From contig JBBINR010000001.1 of NCBI GenBank assembly GCA_037443785.1, positions 103,978-167,977 of the forward strand: DNA of 64,000 nt, read 5' to 3'. Position 1 is the first letter of the stretch. Every line of letters starts with the position of its first letter. Under the pieces are notes generated by a model. It worked only from the letters and a program-made list of their open reading frames with translations, ran no database searches and was not told the DNA's origin. Below are positions 1-8,240 of the stretch, piece by piece. Both the position numbers and the translations under genes were made by a program. The DNA comes from JAQUOA01 sp037443785 (GTDB lineage: Bacteria > Bacteroidota > Ignavibacteria > UBA10030 > UBA8401).

Positions 1-864
1 TTTTTCTTACGACTTAAGAAGCACTTTGCTTATGGTTCTAAAGTATATCTCACTTCTATTTCTGGATTTTTCTATGAACCTTTTGCAAAGATTCTCATTG
101 GGAAATATATTGGCATTGTTGAAGTAGGAGCCTTTGATATTGGATTCCGTATTAAATCATTAGTCTGGAGTCTTATTGAAAAATCATTGTATCCATTATT
201 GCCCCTCATTGCTGGTCGTACAGACAAAGCAAGTAACCTGGAGATAGTTGATTGGGTGTCGCGTAGATTGTTATTATTATGTATTCCAATTATCGGAATC
301 ACATATTTTATTCTTCCCCCTTGTATTGAATTATGGCTTAAATTGAACAATGAACAAATTGTATTTACAGCTCAAGTACTACTTTGTGGATATTTATTTA
401 CTTCTACTGGTTTGCCAATGTACGTTTTTTTGATGATGCAAGGCCATCTTGAAAAGACATTTTATATCCAAACGTTGAATGCACTTTTAAGTCTCCTTTT
501 TTTTATAGCCTCTGTTCCTTTTTTTGGATATCAGGGGGCAGTATATTCATTTATGGTATCAGTCATATGTACACATTTTCTATTACTATACTTCCAACGA
601 AAATATCTTAATAGTAATATATTTAGGCCAATTTCGTTGACATTAAAATCTTTGATTACAGGTGCAATTATTATAACTGCAAATTTTATCATACAAGTAT
701 ATTTTATTGTATCTATCCAATTGTTAGTGGTATATTTTGTTGTCGATCTGATATTACTAGTATTGTTTTTTAAGATTTTCAAGATTTTCACCTCGACAGA
801 TTTGTATAGAATAGTTGGTGAAGATTTCACAATTAAACTAAAACAGAAGTCGCTTTTTCGATAA
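1..864 (+). CDS. Polysaccharide flippase (Wzx-like), 3' part only
   Basis: The reading frame is open from the first base, so the gene begins upstream of the window; 287 residues of its C-terminal part are visible. It is very hydrophobic, with repeated membrane segments (for example around codons 90-115, 120-155, 165-200 and 220-260), as in the MATE-like flippases (Wzx/RfbX family) that move undecaprenyl-linked oligosaccharides across the inner membrane. The first ATG in the window lies inside the family-like region and is not the start. The genes downstream are a methyltransferase and glycosyltransferases, which fits an O-antigen or capsule unit transporter. The family call rests on hydrophobic pattern and context, as no strong signature motif is visible in this half. 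Confidence 0.8.
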   Translation, partial: FFLRLKKHFAYGSKVYLTSISGFFYEPFAKILIGKYIGIVEVGAFDIGFRIKSLVWSLIEKSLYPLLPLIAGRTDKASNLEIVDWVSRRLLLLCIPIIGITYFILPPCIELWLKLNNEQIVFTAQVLLCGYLFTSTGLPMYVFLMMQGHLEKTFYIQTLNALLSLLFFIASVPFFGYQGAVYSFMVSVICTHFLLLYFQRKYLNSNIFRPISLTLKSLITGAIIITANFIIQVYFIVSIQLLVVYFVVDLILLVLFFKIFKIFTSTDLYRIVGEDFTIKLKQKSLFR

Positions 865-879
865 AAAGGTAAAACTATA

Positions 880-1605
880 ATGTTAGGCAGGCTAATAAAT
901 ACAGTGTTACATTTTTTTGGTTTGGAACTACACTATTATGAATCAAATGAATATTTAATTTCGAAGGGTAGATATAAGTGGATTCAGGAGATAGGAATAA
1001 ATACAGTATTAGATATCGGTGCAAACTCAGGGCAATTTGCCACTCTTATCCATAAGATAATTCCTTCCGCCTCCATCTATTCATTTGAACCTCTTCAGGG
1101 ATGTTATCAAAAAATTTTAAAGCTAAAAAAACAAATTCCGAAATTGATATGTTTTAATATAGCTCTTGGCGAGAAAAATGAATCAGCTTTGATTAATCGA
1201 AGTGAGTTTTCGCCTAGTTCTTCTTTGTTACCAATGGAAGAATTGCACAAGGTTGCGTTCCCTTATACTGCTACAACTACTTCAGAACTGATTACAATAA
1301 TGACTCTCGATTCGATGAGTGATCAAATAGAATTTCGCGACAAAATATTAATGAAAATAGATGTGCAAGGATTCGAGATGAATGTGTTGCGAGGTGCAGT
1401 TTCGGTACTTTCAAAAGTTGATGTGCTAATTATTGAATCGAGCTTTAAGAAATTATATAAAGATCAACCTCTTTTCTCTGAGATATACAGTTACCTTGTG
1501 ACTAAAGGGTTTATTTATCAGGGAAATTTTGATGTGATTATTCACCCTTTAACAGGTGAATATTTGCAGGTAGATGCAATATTTGTGAAAGAAATATTTG
1601 TATAA
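880..1605 (+). CDS. FkbM family SAM-dependent methyltransferase
   Basis: A 241-residue protein with a typical class I methyltransferase fold. Motif I (VLDIGANSGQFA) is at about residues 43-54, the acidic end of strand 2 (SFEP) follows near residue 70, and the FkbM-type signature KIDVQGFEMNVLRG is near residue 160. FkbM proteins usually O-methylate sugar hydroxyls on natural products or glycans. Here it sits 15 bases after a flippase, and its stop codon shares one base with the start of the next glycosyltransferase (TAATG), so translational coupling is likely. It probably methylates a sugar of the exported polysaccharide; the acceptor cannot be read from the sequence. Confidence 0.88.
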   Translation: MLGRLINTVLHFFGLELHYYESNEYLISKGRYKWIQEIGINTVLDIGANSGQFATLIHKIIPSASIYSFEPLQGCYQKILKLKKQIPKLICFNIALGEKNESALINRSEFSPSSSLLPMEELHKVAFPYTATTTSELITIMTLDSMSDQIEFRDKILMKIDVQGFEMNVLRGAVSVLSKVDVLIIESSFKKLYKDQPLFSEIYSYLVTKGFIYQGNFDVIIHPLTGEYLQVDAIFVKEIFV

Positions 1606-3416
1606 TGGAATATCAATATCTTGTTTCCGCAATTGTTTCTACGTATAACTCTGACCAATTTATTCGTGGTAGATTGAATAATTTGTTGCACCAAACTATA
1701 GGGGATAACTTAGAAATCATTGTCGTGAATAGTGGTTCTAAAGAAAATGAAGATATTATTATCAGAACTGAATATCTTAACAAGTATGATAATATTAAAT
1801 ATATCCAAACTCTTGAACGTGAATCTATTTACAGAGCCTGGAACCGAGGCATTAAAGCTGCTAAAGGTAGGTTTATAACAAATGCGAATACAGATGATAG
1901 ATTGCGAGAAGACGCGTTAGAAATATTATCCAATTATCTAATGAAACATTCTGAAGTTGCGTTAGTATATGCCGATCAGTATGTCACTTCCGTTCCAAAC
2001 GCTGAATTTGATAATATAAAGAAAACAACAGTTCAAAGATGGAATAATTTTCAACATGATCGCCTGTTTGAAGGGTGTCTTACAGGACCTCAGCCAATGT
2101 GGAGAGCGTCCCTCCATTTTGAAAATAATTTATGGTTTGATGAGAATTATGAAGTTGCAGGTGATTATGAGTTTTCTTGTAACGTAGCGCTTAAATATCA
2201 ATTGCGGCGTATTCCAGAAATACTCGGTGTATATTATCTATCACCTAATTCAACCAATAAACAATTTCAAAATGCGAATAAAACTTTTATAGAAACGTAT
2301 AAAATTAAGAGCGAATATTCGAATAAATACCTAATTCAATCAATTGAAAGCGATTTTTATTCGACGTATAAATATTATACATACTGGGTGAAAAGAAATA
2401 TCTTTGTTTTCACTTTTTGGAAAATACTGTTTAAACTTTTAAACCCTGACCAGCGTTTACCAACCAGAGAATTTTTGTTTTGGTACGCTGCAAGAATGAG
2501 ACGTCTTTTGGGTGATATTATTGGTGCTCGAGATATTTGCAGAAAATATCTCAAAATAAAACAATCAGCCTTAGTTCAGTATGAACTGACTGAGCTTCTT
2601 GAACAAGTTTCGGCAGATCCTTTTGTTTCAGTAGTAATTCCGACATACAATAGATCTTTCTTTTTAAGGGAAGCCCTAACGAGTCTCACACACCAGACTT
2701 TTAAGAATTTTGAGGTACTAGTTATCAATAATGGTTCAGAAAGTGTCGATGATGTTATAAATGAGTTCAATCAATCCCTCAAAATAAATATTTTGATCTC
2801 TGATATTGTTGGTTCGGTCTCACGAGCAAAAAATATTGGTATCAAAAACGCTCGGGGAAATTATATTTCGTTTCTTGATGATGATGATTGGTATCATCCA
2901 GATCACTTAAAGACATTGGTTAGTGAAATAAAAAAAGGAATGATGATAGTCTATTCTGATGCCTATGTTGAATATCAAGTTAATAAGAACGGTAAATATG
3001 AAACAGTTAAGAAATTTGTCGAATATTCTAAGGAGTTCAGCAGGACATTGCTCTTAGTCAAAGATTATATCTTTACACCATGTATTATGCTGAGTAAAAA
3101 GTGTTTTGAAATTGTAGGACTTTTCGATGAAAAGTTAAAAACGGATGAGGACATGGATTTGTGGATAAGGATGTCAAAATACTACCACTTCTATCACATC
3201 AAAACAATTACTTGTTCAGTGCGCCGAACAAATTCTGGAAGTGCTCTTACTAAAAATTGGGAATTACTGTACAAAAATGCATTATACATTTATAAAAAGC
3301 ATCATTCGTTATCAAAATTTAACATTTTGGTCTGGGCTGGGCAATTCTATTATGTATGTATGAGAAAAAATAGAGCAAGAAAATATAAAAATGATGCTTT
3401 CAATTATAATTATTAA
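1605..3416 (+). CDS. Double-domain family 2 glycosyltransferase
   Basis: A 603-residue cytoplasmic protein with two GT-A (GT2) modules. The first begins at about residue 7 (SAIVSTYNS) and carries a TDDR acidic motif near residues 95-100. The second begins near residue 340 (FVSVVIPTYNRS), with FLDDDDWYHP around residue 425. Each module could transfer one sugar, so one protein may add two residues or a repeating disaccharide. The first module has NTDD rather than a classic DXD, so its donor may differ. The start overlaps the preceding stop by one base, and the next glycosyltransferase begins inside its 3' end. The region is very AT-rich. Confidence 0.88.
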   Translation: MEYQYLVSAIVSTYNSDQFIRGRLNNLLHQTIGDNLEIIVVNSGSKENEDIIIRTEYLNKYDNIKYIQTLERESIYRAWNRGIKAAKGRFITNANTDDRLREDALEILSNYLMKHSEVALVYADQYVTSVPNAEFDNIKKTTVQRWNNFQHDRLFEGCLTGPQPMWRASLHFENNLWFDENYEVAGDYEFSCNVALKYQLRRIPEILGVYYLSPNSTNKQFQNANKTFIETYKIKSEYSNKYLIQSIESDFYSTYKYYTYWVKRNIFVFTFWKILFKLLNPDQRLPTREFLFWYAARMRRLLGDIIGARDICRKYLKIKQSALVQYELTELLEQVSADPFVSVVIPTYNRSFFLREALTSLTHQTFKNFEVLVINNGSESVDDVINEFNQSLKINILISDIVGSVSRAKNIGIKNARGNYISFLDDDDWYHPDHLKTLVSEIKKGMMIVYSDAYVEYQVNKNGKYETVKKFVEYSKEFSRTLLLVKDYIFTPCIMLSKKCFEIVGLFDEKLKTDEDMDLWIRMSKYYHFYHIKTITCSVRRTNSGSALTKNWELLYKNALYIYKKHHSLSKFNILVWAGQFYYVCMRKNRARKYKNDAFNYNY

Positions 3417-4389
3417 TTACAATGCAAAAGCAGTATTAGAAAATTGTTTGCATTCTATACTTACTTCTTATCAACAAGCAGATATAGAAATTTTTGTTAT
3501 CGACAATGCTTCAAACGAAGCTATACAAGATTTGGAACAAGATTTCCCTAGTGTTCAATTCTTTTATAATAATAAAAATCTCGGTTTTGCTTCGGCTAAC
3601 AATATTGGTATAAAAAAGGCAAGCGGAAAATATATTTTACTCTTAAACCCGGATACTGTTGTGAATGAGCATTCATTCTTGCCAATGATCGAATACCTCG
3701 ATGAACACGAAGATGTTGGGGTGGTAGGCTGCAGGATATTTAATGCGGAGGGAGAAATCGAGCGGTCAACACACTCTTTTCCGTCCTTAGCGAAAGAATT
3801 TGTCCATGCCAATGAATTTATAAAAGGTTTTTTACACTATGACAGCAATATTGCCGGCTTTATTAAAAAAATATTGAAACTGAGATCCTTGGAAAGTTAT
3901 TGGAATCATGATAGTATAAAAGAAGTTGATCATGTTACAGGGGCGTGCATGATGGTGAAGAAAGAAGTGATCAATAAAGCTGGTCTTCTTGATGAAGCTT
4001 TTTTCTTATATAATGAAGAGGTAGAGTGGAGCCTTCGAATAAAAAAAGTCGGTTATAAGTCGGTTTTTTTCCCTGATTCCAATGTCATTCATCTTTTTGG
4101 ATACTCAACCAAACAAAAAGTGCAGAAGCAGACGTTAAATGCATTGTTGGTGGAACGATACCGCGGAATGCTATATTTCTTCCAAAAACATTATGGTTTT
4201 ATAGAGCTACAAGTGCTTAAGATCATCATTTTTCAAGGTTTTGGATTACGCTTTACCATGAACTACTTACAAGCTATAACAGCATCTAAGGAACAAAGAG
4301 GCTTGTTGATGAATGAGAGATACTTCATAAAAAAAATATTGCAGTTGGTGACTACAAATAACTTTGATTGGAGATTGCAACAAAGTTGA
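3391..4389 (+). CDS. GT2 glycosyltransferase, rhamnosyltransferase-like (WbbL type)
   Basis: A 332-residue GT2 enzyme. The N-terminal signature is IIIINYNAKAVLENCL, with the nucleotide-binding segment NNLGFASANNIGIK and LLLNPDTVV as the acidic donor site. VTGACMMVKKEVINKAGLLDE and FFLYNEEVEWSLR near residues 190-225 are typical of WbbL/RfbF-like rhamnosyltransferases. Two adjacent ATG codons (3391 and 3394) could start it; both lie within the upstream gene, giving an overlap of about 26 bases. The last residues run into an orphan sorting-domain fragment that starts in another frame at 4364, so this gene's 3' end may have been reshaped by recombination. The sugar donor is inferred only from family resemblance. 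Confidence 0.87.
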   Translation: MMLSIIIINYNAKAVLENCLHSILTSYQQADIEIFVIDNASNEAIQDLEQDFPSVQFFYNNKNLGFASANNIGIKKASGKYILLLNPDTVVNEHSFLPMIEYLDEHEDVGVVGCRIFNAEGEIERSTHSFPSLAKEFVHANEFIKGFLHYDSNIAGFIKKILKLRSLESYWNHDSIKEVDHVTGACMMVKKEVINKAGLLDEAFFLYNEEVEWSLRIKKVGYKSVFFPDSNVIHLFGYSTKQKVQKQTLNALLVERYRGMLYFFQKHYGFIELQVLKIIIFQGFGLRFTMNYLQAITASKEQRGLLMNERYFIKKILQLVTTNNFDWRLQQS

Positions 4390-4588
4390 TCTTGCATTGG
4401 ATTGCGTGGTTGAGGTAAAAATTTATAATACCCTTGGAAATGAGTTATCCACATTAATAAATGAAGAAAAAGTAGGAGGCGACTACAGCCTTAAGTTCGA
4501 CGGAAGTAATTTGCCAAGTGGTATCTATTTTTTAAGGTTAAAAGTGGGAAGTTTTGTTCAGACTAAAAAACTTATTCTAATCAAATAA
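4364..4588 (+). pseudogene. Orphan T9SS C-terminal sorting domain remnant
   Basis: About 60 codons encode the C-terminal half of a type IX secretion sorting domain: VEVKIYNTLGNELSTL, then LPSGIYFLRL and a terminal lysine-rich KKLILIK. In intact cargo proteins this follows a PNPFNP-type segment and a large secreted passenger. Here neither is present: the frame begins inside the 3' end of the preceding glycosyltransferase, and the only possible start is a TTG without a visible ribosome site. It is best read as the surviving tail of a deleted secreted protein gene. It also shows that this lineage has, or had, T9SS cargo. Confidence 0.8.
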
Positions 4589-4612
4589 TATAATTTTAAA
4601 AAGAAAAATAGC

Positions 4613-5338
4613 ATGCGAAGCTTAGAATTATCGTTGGATCAATACGATTCCGACAAAATAAACAGCCGATATCTCGAGCAATACGATCCAATATTTGCAC
4701 CATATGTAAAACAGAAAATTGTTCTCCTTGAACTTGGAGTTTTAAAAGGAGGGTCATTATTGTTGTGGCGTGATTATTTTCCCAATGCAACTATTGTTGG
4801 AGTTGATATTAAATTACCTTCAGACTTTGAACATGGAGAACGTATTCATCTTTTTGAGGGGAGCCAAACGGATATTCAATTTCTTTCACATATGGCAAAT
4901 ACGATAGCACCAGATGGGTTTGATGTTATTATTGATGACGCTTCGCATATTGGTGAGTTAACGAAAGCATCATTTTGGCATTTGTTCGATAATCATCTTA
5001 AGCCGCATGGCTTATATGTAATTGAAGATTGGGGTACTGGATACTGGAGCGACTGGCCTGATGGTAAAAATCTTAACCTTGAATCATATTCTCAACAGCA
5101 ATTTAAACGAAGTCGACTTTGGTTATATTGGAAAAAGATCACTGGAAAATTACGGCTAAAATTATCTTTGCGAGGTCATAATCATGGGATGGTTGGTTTT
5201 ATTAAGCAACTTGTTGATGAACAAGGCGCAAATGACGTAACAAGAAAAAAAATTAAAGGGGATTCTGGTAGAGCATCAAAATTCGAACAGATGATAATCG
5301 CTCCTTCAATTGTATTTATTAAAAAGAGTGGAAGGTGA
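4613..5338 (+). CDS. Class I SAM-dependent methyltransferase (TylF/CmcI-like)
   Basis: A 241-residue protein with motif I LLELGVLKGGSLLLW at about residues 41-55, IVGVDI near residue 63, and FDVIIDDASHIGE near residue 103. It resembles sugar O-methyltransferases and CmcI-like enzymes that use a metal-assisted histidine/aspartate site (DDASH). The N-terminal part with DSDK and YLEQYDPIF is typical of this subgroup, which often modifies deoxysugars. The gene follows the sorting-domain remnant by 24 bases and belongs to the same + strand glycan cluster. It probably methylates a sugar or amino sugar; the acceptor is unknown. Confidence 0.8.
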   Translation: MRSLELSLDQYDSDKINSRYLEQYDPIFAPYVKQKIVLLELGVLKGGSLLLWRDYFPNATIVGVDIKLPSDFEHGERIHLFEGSQTDIQFLSHMANTIAPDGFDVIIDDASHIGELTKASFWHLFDNHLKPHGLYVIEDWGTGYWSDWPDGKNLNLESYSQQQFKRSRLWLYWKKITGKLRLKLSLRGHNHGMVGFIKQLVDEQGANDVTRKKIKGDSGRASKFEQMIIAPSIVFIKKSGR

Positions 5339-5435
5339 TTTGAAAGGGAAGTAAAAATCGTATGGATTTTCAGACTAAATTGTCTTATTATAAAACAAGT
5401 TATAGTGTAAATTGATTATCATGTGAGGAAGATGT

Positions 5436-6923
5436 ATGAATATAGCATTCATTAACCCCCCCTTTTTTCCTAAATATTCAAGAGGTTCACGTAGTCCTGC
5501 TGTCACAAAGAGTGGAACAGTATACTATCCTATTTGGTTGGCGCTCGCTGCAGGTTTAGCGGAGAAAAAGGGGAATGATATAACATTAATTGATGCTCCT
5601 GCTGAATGCATCAATGTTGAGCAAACAATTGAGCGGTTGTATTCGTTCAAACCAGATATTGCTGTAATCGAAGCAAGTACGGGAAGCATTACTAATGATA
5701 TTAATTTTGTTACAGAATTAAAGGGTAAATTTCCATCACTTTTTGCTTGTATGGTTGGGAATCACGTAACCGCTCTCCACGAAGAAGTGATGAAACAATA
5801 TCCTATAGTGGATGCAGTGGCGCGAAACGAATATGAAGAAACTATCGTGGAACTTGCTCAAGCTTTGGAAAATAAAACGGCACTTGAATCAATTACTTCC
5901 TTAACATGGAGAAATGGCAGCCAAATCAGTGTTAACCAGTCTCGTCCGGCAACCCAAAATCTGGACGACATGCCATTCGCTAGCGAAATATTTAAACGTT
6001 TTTGCAATTCACGTGACTATTTCTTTGCGGCGGGAAGATTTCCTCAGATGATGGTTTACACCGGACGAGGATGTCCATATCTTTGTACATACTGTGTTTA
6101 CCCGCAAAATTTTTATGGACACACATATAGACATCGTTCTCCCAAAAGTATTGCCGAAGAGTTTAGATATATTGAAAAAAATTTTCCCGAAGTTGTTGAG
6201 GTAACGATAGAAGATGATACTTTTACAGTCCATAAAAAACATACTATCGATGTATGCAAATTATTGATTGCACAAAAAAATAAACTAACGTGGACATGTA
6301 ATGTTCGAGCTGATCTTGACGAAGAAACCATGCGATGGATGAAAAAAGCAAATTGTCGTTTGGTGATTGTGGGTTTTGAAAGTGGTTCAAACGAAATTTT
6401 AAAGTTAATGAAGAAAGGTGTCTCCGTAGAACAATTTAAAGCAGCAGAAAATGCAAAAAAAACTGGCTTATTAATCCATGCTTGCTATATGATGGGAAAT
6501 CGTGGAGAAACACTTGAGACAATGCAAGAAACTCTTCAACTTGCGAAAAAAATGAATACCGACACGGCGCAGTTTTTTCCGCTGATGATTTATCCAGGTA
6601 CTGAAGCATATGAATGGGCAAAAAAGGAAAATTTAGTTAAGGTTCAGTCATTTGATGAGTGGTTAACTCCGGAAGGACTCCATAATACTGTTGTTGGAAC
6701 CCACGATTTGTCGCCTAAGGAAATAGTAGATTTTTGTAATTATGCACGCAGGGAGTACTATTTGCGGCTGGCTTATATTTTTATGAAGTTGAAATCTGCC
6801 CTTACAAATCCCTTGGAATTTAAGCGTACAGTGAAAGCATTTTTGTCATTTTATAAATATCTATTCAAAGGAAATTACAAAGCGGATAAAATAAAATTTG
6901 GGAAAAAAATGGTCGCTCACTGA
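5436..6923 (+). CDS. B12-binding domain radical SAM protein
   Basis: A 495-residue enzyme. Residues 1-165 look like the cobalamin-binding Rossmann domain found before many radical SAM modules (NIAFINPPFFP at the start, then PDIAVIEASTGS). The radical SAM iron-sulfur motif CPYLCTYC is at residues 213-220, with cysteines 213, 217 and 220, followed by VTIEDDTFTV and the later barrel strands. Family members perform methylation or ring rearrangement at unactivated carbons. The ATG is preceded by GAGGAAG. A role in the surrounding glycan or lipid-carrier pathway is inferred from position only. If cobalamin is needed, supply may depend on the B12 locus at 16.3-20.4 kb. Confidence 0.88.
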   Translation: MNIAFINPPFFPKYSRGSRSPAVTKSGTVYYPIWLALAAGLAEKKGNDITLIDAPAECINVEQTIERLYSFKPDIAVIEASTGSITNDINFVTELKGKFPSLFACMVGNHVTALHEEVMKQYPIVDAVARNEYEETIVELAQALENKTALESITSLTWRNGSQISVNQSRPATQNLDDMPFASEIFKRFCNSRDYFFAAGRFPQMMVYTGRGCPYLCTYCVYPQNFYGHTYRHRSPKSIAEEFRYIEKNFPEVVEVTIEDDTFTVHKKHTIDVCKLLIAQKNKLTWTCNVRADLDEETMRWMKKANCRLVIVGFESGSNEILKLMKKGVSVEQFKAAENAKKTGLLIHACYMMGNRGETLETMQETLQLAKKMNTDTAQFFPLMIYPGTEAYEWAKKENLVKVQSFDEWLTPEGLHNTVVGTHDLSPKEIVDFCNYARREYYLRLAYIFMKLKSALTNPLEFKRTVKAFLSFYKYLFKGNYKADKIKFGKKMVAH

Positions 6924-7033
6924 GTAAATATTTTGTGGCGATTTTGGTATGCGAAGATTGCTGTTCCCAAAAATTTAATAAAAAATAATTGGAAAATTAT
7001 TTTCGCTCATTCATAATTCACTTTTATGATCTA

Positions 7034-8200
7034 ATGTCTTTAAATATTATTATTACAACCGTTTTATTTACTCTTGTTTTTCTCGCGCTACATACCTATT
7101 GTTTCTATCCAATACTAATTAAGATAATTTCGTCTTTTTATTCAGTACCGCGAATATCTTCAACCTCTCACCATCTTTCTGTCCTAATTTCTGCATATAA
7201 CGAAGAAAAAGTTATTGGTAATCGAATTATAAATATTGCAAAACAAAATTATGATTTATCAAAAATTGAAGTAATTGTGGGGTCAGATAATTCAATTGAT
7301 GGCACAAATGAAATACTAAGAAATTTGGAGAAAAAATACAATTGGCTTCATGTCAAATATTTTGCACTAAGGCGTGGCAAAGCTGCCGTAATAAATGATT
7401 TGGCTAAACATGCTCAAAATGAAATCCTTGTTTTTAGTGATGCAAATACTGAATTTGATAAAGATGCACTAAAAAAAATTTCGGACGGATTTGGAACAAA
7501 CGAAATCGGTGGAGTTTGTGGTCGCTTGATTCTTGATGAGACGAAAAAAAATAAATTTGCAAGTGTTGAAGAAAAAAAATATTGGGAATACGAAACCTTC
7601 ATTAAAAGAGCAGAAGGTCGGTGTGGGGTTTTAATTGGTGCTAATGGTGGAATATTTGCGATTCGCAAATCATTATTTAAAGAGATTCCACCCGATGCAG
7701 TTACAGATGATTTTTATATAACACTTGCAGTGTTACAAAAGGACTTTAAGTTTATTTACAAGCATGATTCAATTGCATTTGAAGAAGTAACTTATACCGT
7801 TGCTGCAGAATATAGACGAAAAGTGCGATTTTCTGCAACTAACTTCCAGACTCTTTTCTCACACTCTGGTGATTTACTGTTCAATAAAAATATATTACTT
7901 TCATTTGCGTTTTGGTCCCATAAAGTTATTAGATGGTTTTTTCCGTTTATTCTCATCTTTACTTTGAGTCTCAGTTTTGTAGAAAGAAATGTATCTTTTA
8001 ATTTTTCATTGTTATTTTATGCTCAAATACTGTTTTATGCACTGGGTTTATTTGGATTGATATTGTCTTTCCTAAAAATACGTGTTATGCCATTTTCCAT
8101 TGTATATTTTTTTATTGTATCAAATATTGCAATACTTCACGGCTTTATAAGATACGTTCAAGGGAAGCAAACAACAATATGGCAATCTACTTCAAGATAA
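7034..8200 (+). CDS. Membrane GT2 glycosyltransferase (processive-synthase type)
   Basis: A protein of 388 residues from the ATG at 7034; an in-frame TTG at 6989 would give 403. Neither has a clear ribosome site, and the ATG is preferred. An N-terminal membrane segment precedes a GT2 domain with LSVLISAYNEEKVIG, VGSDNSIDGT and FSDANTEFD as donor-site motifs. DAVTDDFYIT supplies the acceptor-side aspartates, and RRKVRFSATNFQ stands where processive enzymes carry a QXXRW-like motif. Three C-terminal membrane segments follow (about 7905-8150). The layout resembles IcaA/BcsA-like enzymes that polymerise or extend a glycan at the membrane. It closes the AT-rich part of the cluster. Confidence 0.85.
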   Translation: MSLNIIITTVLFTLVFLALHTYCFYPILIKIISSFYSVPRISSTSHHLSVLISAYNEEKVIGNRIINIAKQNYDLSKIEVIVGSDNSIDGTNEILRNLEKKYNWLHVKYFALRRGKAAVINDLAKHAQNEILVFSDANTEFDKDALKKISDGFGTNEIGGVCGRLILDETKKNKFASVEEKKYWEYETFIKRAEGRCGVLIGANGGIFAIRKSLFKEIPPDAVTDDFYITLAVLQKDFKFIYKHDSIAFEEVTYTVAAEYRRKVRFSATNFQTLFSHSGDLLFNKNILLSFAFWSHKVIRWFFPFILIFTLSLSFVERNVSFNFSLLFYAQILFYALGLFGLILSFLKIRVMPFSIVYFFIVSNIAILHGFIRYVQGKQTTIWQSTSR

Positions 8201-8240
8201 AACAGAGGAGTGGTATCTGACCTTATATGCCTGAACTGAC

